This document shows positions 35,873-37,352 of a stretch of 37,352 bases of DNA, one piece after another (positions within the stretch are counted from its first letter, which is position 1; every line of letters starts with the position of its first letter). This stretch comes from JABCZS01 sp041660525 (GTDB taxonomy: Bacteria; Pseudomonadota; Gammaproteobacteria; JABCZS01), in NCBI GenBank assembly GCA_041660525.1, contig JBAZWD010000015.1, forward strand, positions 1 through 37,352, written 5' to 3'. The translations under genes and the position numbers were made by a program. The notes beneath the pieces are model-generated. The model made no database searches, had not been told where the DNA came from, and worked only from the letters and a program-made list of their open reading frames with translations.

Positions 35873-36445
35873 TTACGGGCTTTTAAACTTCCTATTTTTC
35901 TTTTGCTCTTCATAATTCATACCTTCGGAAAGTCTGCGTAGGAAGTCATCTATCATTAGTCGATAATCTGCGTCAATTTTACGTCCGGTATTCTCATCAC
36001 AAAAAGGCGAAATATAAATTGATGTAGTTCTACCAAAACTATGAAAGGATTTTTTAAGATTGATAAAGAATGTTGATAGCGTTCTGACAACTTCCTCACG
36101 GATTAAATAATCACCGCGCTGGAATGCGTTTTTTATGAATTGCGCTTCTGCCTGGAGTTGTTTTAAGTTTGCTTCGTTCTTTAACTTTCTTTCACTGTCT
36201 GAAAGGTTTTTACCGCTAATTGATTCTTCAGTTATTGCCCGCGCTCGTGTTATAAAATGTGAGGATTTCTCAAACCACCTCATACAACGTATAATAGGGT
36301 AATACCCTGTTGCGCTCTTTGGCATCCCTTCAGTTGTCCAACCGCCAATGGTCTGCACTGATACTGCAAAAAGTTTAGCTAACTCTTCAGTGGATACGCA
36401 GGATTCATCATTGACTATAGATACCTTTGATAGTTTTGTTGCCAT
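35873..36445 (-). CDS. terS: Terminase small subunit
   Basis: 190 residues. The N-terminal helix-turn-helix (S-T-E-E-L-A-K-L-F-A-V-S-V-Q-T-I-G-G-W) is the Nu1-type DNA recognition part, and the middle (LKQLQAEAQFIKNAFQRGDY) is the coiled coil used for oligomer formation. It binds the packaging site and hands DNA to the large subunit. The start at 36445 has no Shine-Dalgarno sequence; the gene follows the upstream HNH gene by six bases, so it may rely on read-through translation. It is separated from terL by another HNH gene. Confidence 0.85.
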   Translation of the reverse strand: MATKLSKVSIVNDESCVSTEELAKLFAVSVQTIGGWTTEGMPKSATGYYPIIRCMRWFEKSSHFITRARAITEESISGKNLSDSERKLKNEANLKQLQAEAQFIKNAFQRGDYLIREEVVRTLSTFFINLKKSFHSFGRTTSIYISPFCDENTGRKIDADYRLMIDDFLRRLSEGMNYEEQKKNRKFKSP

Positions 36446-36451
36446 ATTATT

Positions 36452-37216
36452 TTATAACTTCATTAACTTTTTATGAATACTAACACAGGTTTTGCAAATG
36501 GTAGTTAAACCTTCATGATTAGTATAATCTTTATGAAAATACTGATTTGTTAAAGGTTTGCTTTCTTTGCATTTATTACATTGACGGTTTACAGAATCAT
36601 TTTCTTTTATGTCGTGAATCCTTTTAACTTTCTTATAATATGATTTACAAACCTTGCAAGTATTACAAAATCCGCTCCAATTCTTAGCATCTATTGAAAA
36701 GTTTTTACTATTTAAAGGTTTTAAGGTTTCGCATTTATTACATTTTTTATTATCCACACCGTCAATATTAATGGTTTGGCTTTTGTGGATATTATCTATA
36801 TGGTTTTGATAGTGACTTGATGTACATTTTTTACATATAGTTTGTTGTTTATTGCTAAAATTAGATTTATTATATTCTAAAACATTATTACATTCTTTAC
36901 ATTCTTTGTACCAGACATCATTTATTAATTTCCAATTGTCTGTATGTAATCTTCTGTGGTGTGTTCTCGTAACTAATTGCAAGTTCTCTAATCTGTTATC
37001 ATGTTTATTTCCATTAATATGGTGAACTTGTAATTTTCTGTTGTGTTTCCCGTTTGCTTTTTGATAAACATAAACATGGTCAAATATTTGATAGCGTTTA
37101 TTATTTCTAAAATAAAATCGCATCTTGTAACCATTTTGATTTGTTATAACTTTTGAATTGTCAAATACCGAAATATCGATATCTTCATTTTCTTGTGACG
37201 TTGCTAAAATATTCAT
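36452..37216 (-). CDS. HNH endonuclease with zinc-knuckle repeats
   Basis: 254 residues from the ATG at 37216, chosen because AAGGGGTCGAAAAA precedes it. In-frame ATGs upstream (37279, 37252) fall on the promoter. The HNH motif is V-H-H-I-N-G-N (64-70) with R-L-E-N-L-Q (75-80) and H86-H87. Three copies of C-x2-C...F...C-x2-C follow (C106/C109/C128/C131, C159/C162/C184/C187, C213/C216/C241/C244), like zinc-binding modules that recognise DNA in homing endonucleases. It is the first gene behind the late promoter and may be a mobile insertion upstream of terS. Confidence 0.88.
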   Translation of the reverse strand: MNILATSQENEDIDISVFDNSKVITNQNGYKMRFYFRNNKRYQIFDHVYVYQKANGKHNRKLQVHHINGNKHDNRLENLQLVTRTHHRRLHTDNWKLINDVWYKECKECNNVLEYNKSNFSNKQQTICKKCTSSHYQNHIDNIHKSQTINIDGVDNKKCNKCETLKPLNSKNFSIDAKNWSGFCNTCKVCKSYYKKVKRIHDIKENDSVNRQCNKCKESKPLTNQYFHKDYTNHEGLTTICKTCVSIHKKLMKL

Positions 37217-37250
37217 TTTTTCGACCCCTTGTATAAGTTTTATTTTAAAC

Positions 37251-37279
37251 ATTATACTCTTGGAATCGTATTTTGTCAA
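37251..37279 (-). promoter_or_regulatory. Consensus sigma-70 promoter for the structural operon
   Basis: On the minus strand TTGACA (37274-37279), 17 bases, TATAAT (37251-37256), both perfect. It reads into the HNH/terminase genes. The -35 box overlaps the stop codon of a possible upstream gene. Unlike the other two promoters its spacer shows no repeat, so no operator is evident. Confidence 0.88.
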
Positions 37280-37352
37280 TAATTATGGAGAATATCAATC
37301 AAGCTGTTTTGAAAAATTTCATATTCGAAAGAATAATGCGGTTTCATCGAGT
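37276..37352 (-). CDS. Possible C-terminus of an upstream gene (partial)
   Basis: In the frame entering from the right edge, 24 codons (S-M-K-P-H-Y-S-F-E-Y-E-I-F-Q-N-S-L-I-D-I-L-H-N-Y) lead to a TGA at 37276-37278. The composition looks like a real protein end. The stop overlaps the -35 box of the promoter, as is common when promoters are placed at gene ends. With so few codons this cannot be confirmed. Confidence 0.35.
   Translation of the reverse strand, partial: SMKPHYSFEYEIFQNSLIDILHNY

Noticed and set aside
1..37352. CRISPR arrays, tRNA or rRNA genes, insertion sequences, integrase, attachment sites
   Set aside because: I scanned for direct repeats with spacers, cloverleaf-like ends, transposase or integrase motifs and found none I could support. 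The phased repeats near 8.1-8.4 kb have spacers of only 4-5 bases, so they are iterons, not CRISPR.

Overview
This window reads as most of a tailed, double-stranded DNA phage (or prophage) genome. It is AT-rich, and every supported gene lies on the minus strand, so transcription runs from the right edge (37352) to the left edge (1). The morphology implied is a siphovirus. There is a lambda-type (GpA-family) large terminase, a gpW-like connector protein, a lambda-family portal, a fused prohead protease/major capsid protein, a gpZ-like protein, a G/GT frameshift pair and a tape measure protein, and no sheath or contractile baseplate. The host cannot be named. Promoters are textbook sigma-70, and ribosome binding sites are usually AAGGGG or GAGGTGA, which fits a typical bacterial host. 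No integrase, CI-like repressor, tRNA or CRISPR array is visible.

Layout, in transcription order. (1) 37.35-33.2 kb: end of a possible upstream gene, a consensus promoter (37251-37279), two HNH endonuclease genes flanking the small terminase gene, then large terminase and gpW-like protein. (2) 33.2-28.2 kb: portal, protease-capsid fusion, DUF2190-like capsid-associated protein, head-tail joining proteins. (3) 28.2-18.8 kb: gpZ-like protein, tail terminator, major tail protein, tail assembly chaperones with a -1 frameshift site, a short tape measure, tail hub, and a fibre with a self-cleaving S74 chaperone domain. (4) 18.7-16.98 kb: small proteins and the lysis cassette (amidase, membrane proteins), closed by a strong intrinsic terminator (16913-16949).

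A second promoter (16848-16876) carries three 8-bp tandem repeats between its -35 and -10 boxes. It starts the early region: small proteins, a ribbon-helix-helix regulator, a RecE-like nuclease, an Erf annealing protein, SSB, and an SNF2 helicase/DNA methyltransferase fusion. A third promoter (8837-8866) has a perfect palindrome in its spacer. It drives a zinc-ribbon protein, a replication initiator-like protein, a DnaB-like helicase, a RusA-like resolvase, a radical SAM enzyme and a long run of small cysteine-rich proteins that continues past the left edge.

The most interesting signals are these: an array of about 12 iterons (CATTACA-type, phased at 11-12 bp) inside the replication initiator gene, which is very likely the replication origin; a MetJ/omega-like tandem operator paired with a small RHH protein encoded 1 kb downstream; a nested translation start inside the protease-capsid fusion; the radical SAM/zinc-ribbon early cluster; and hairpins that occupy nearly every gap in an otherwise overlapping gene string. 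Six genes (or gene fragments) shorter than about 60 codons were read directly from the sequence: 1-191 (partial), 4098-4274, 4271-4444 (TTG start), 5924-6082, 12100-12270 and 15638-15808.
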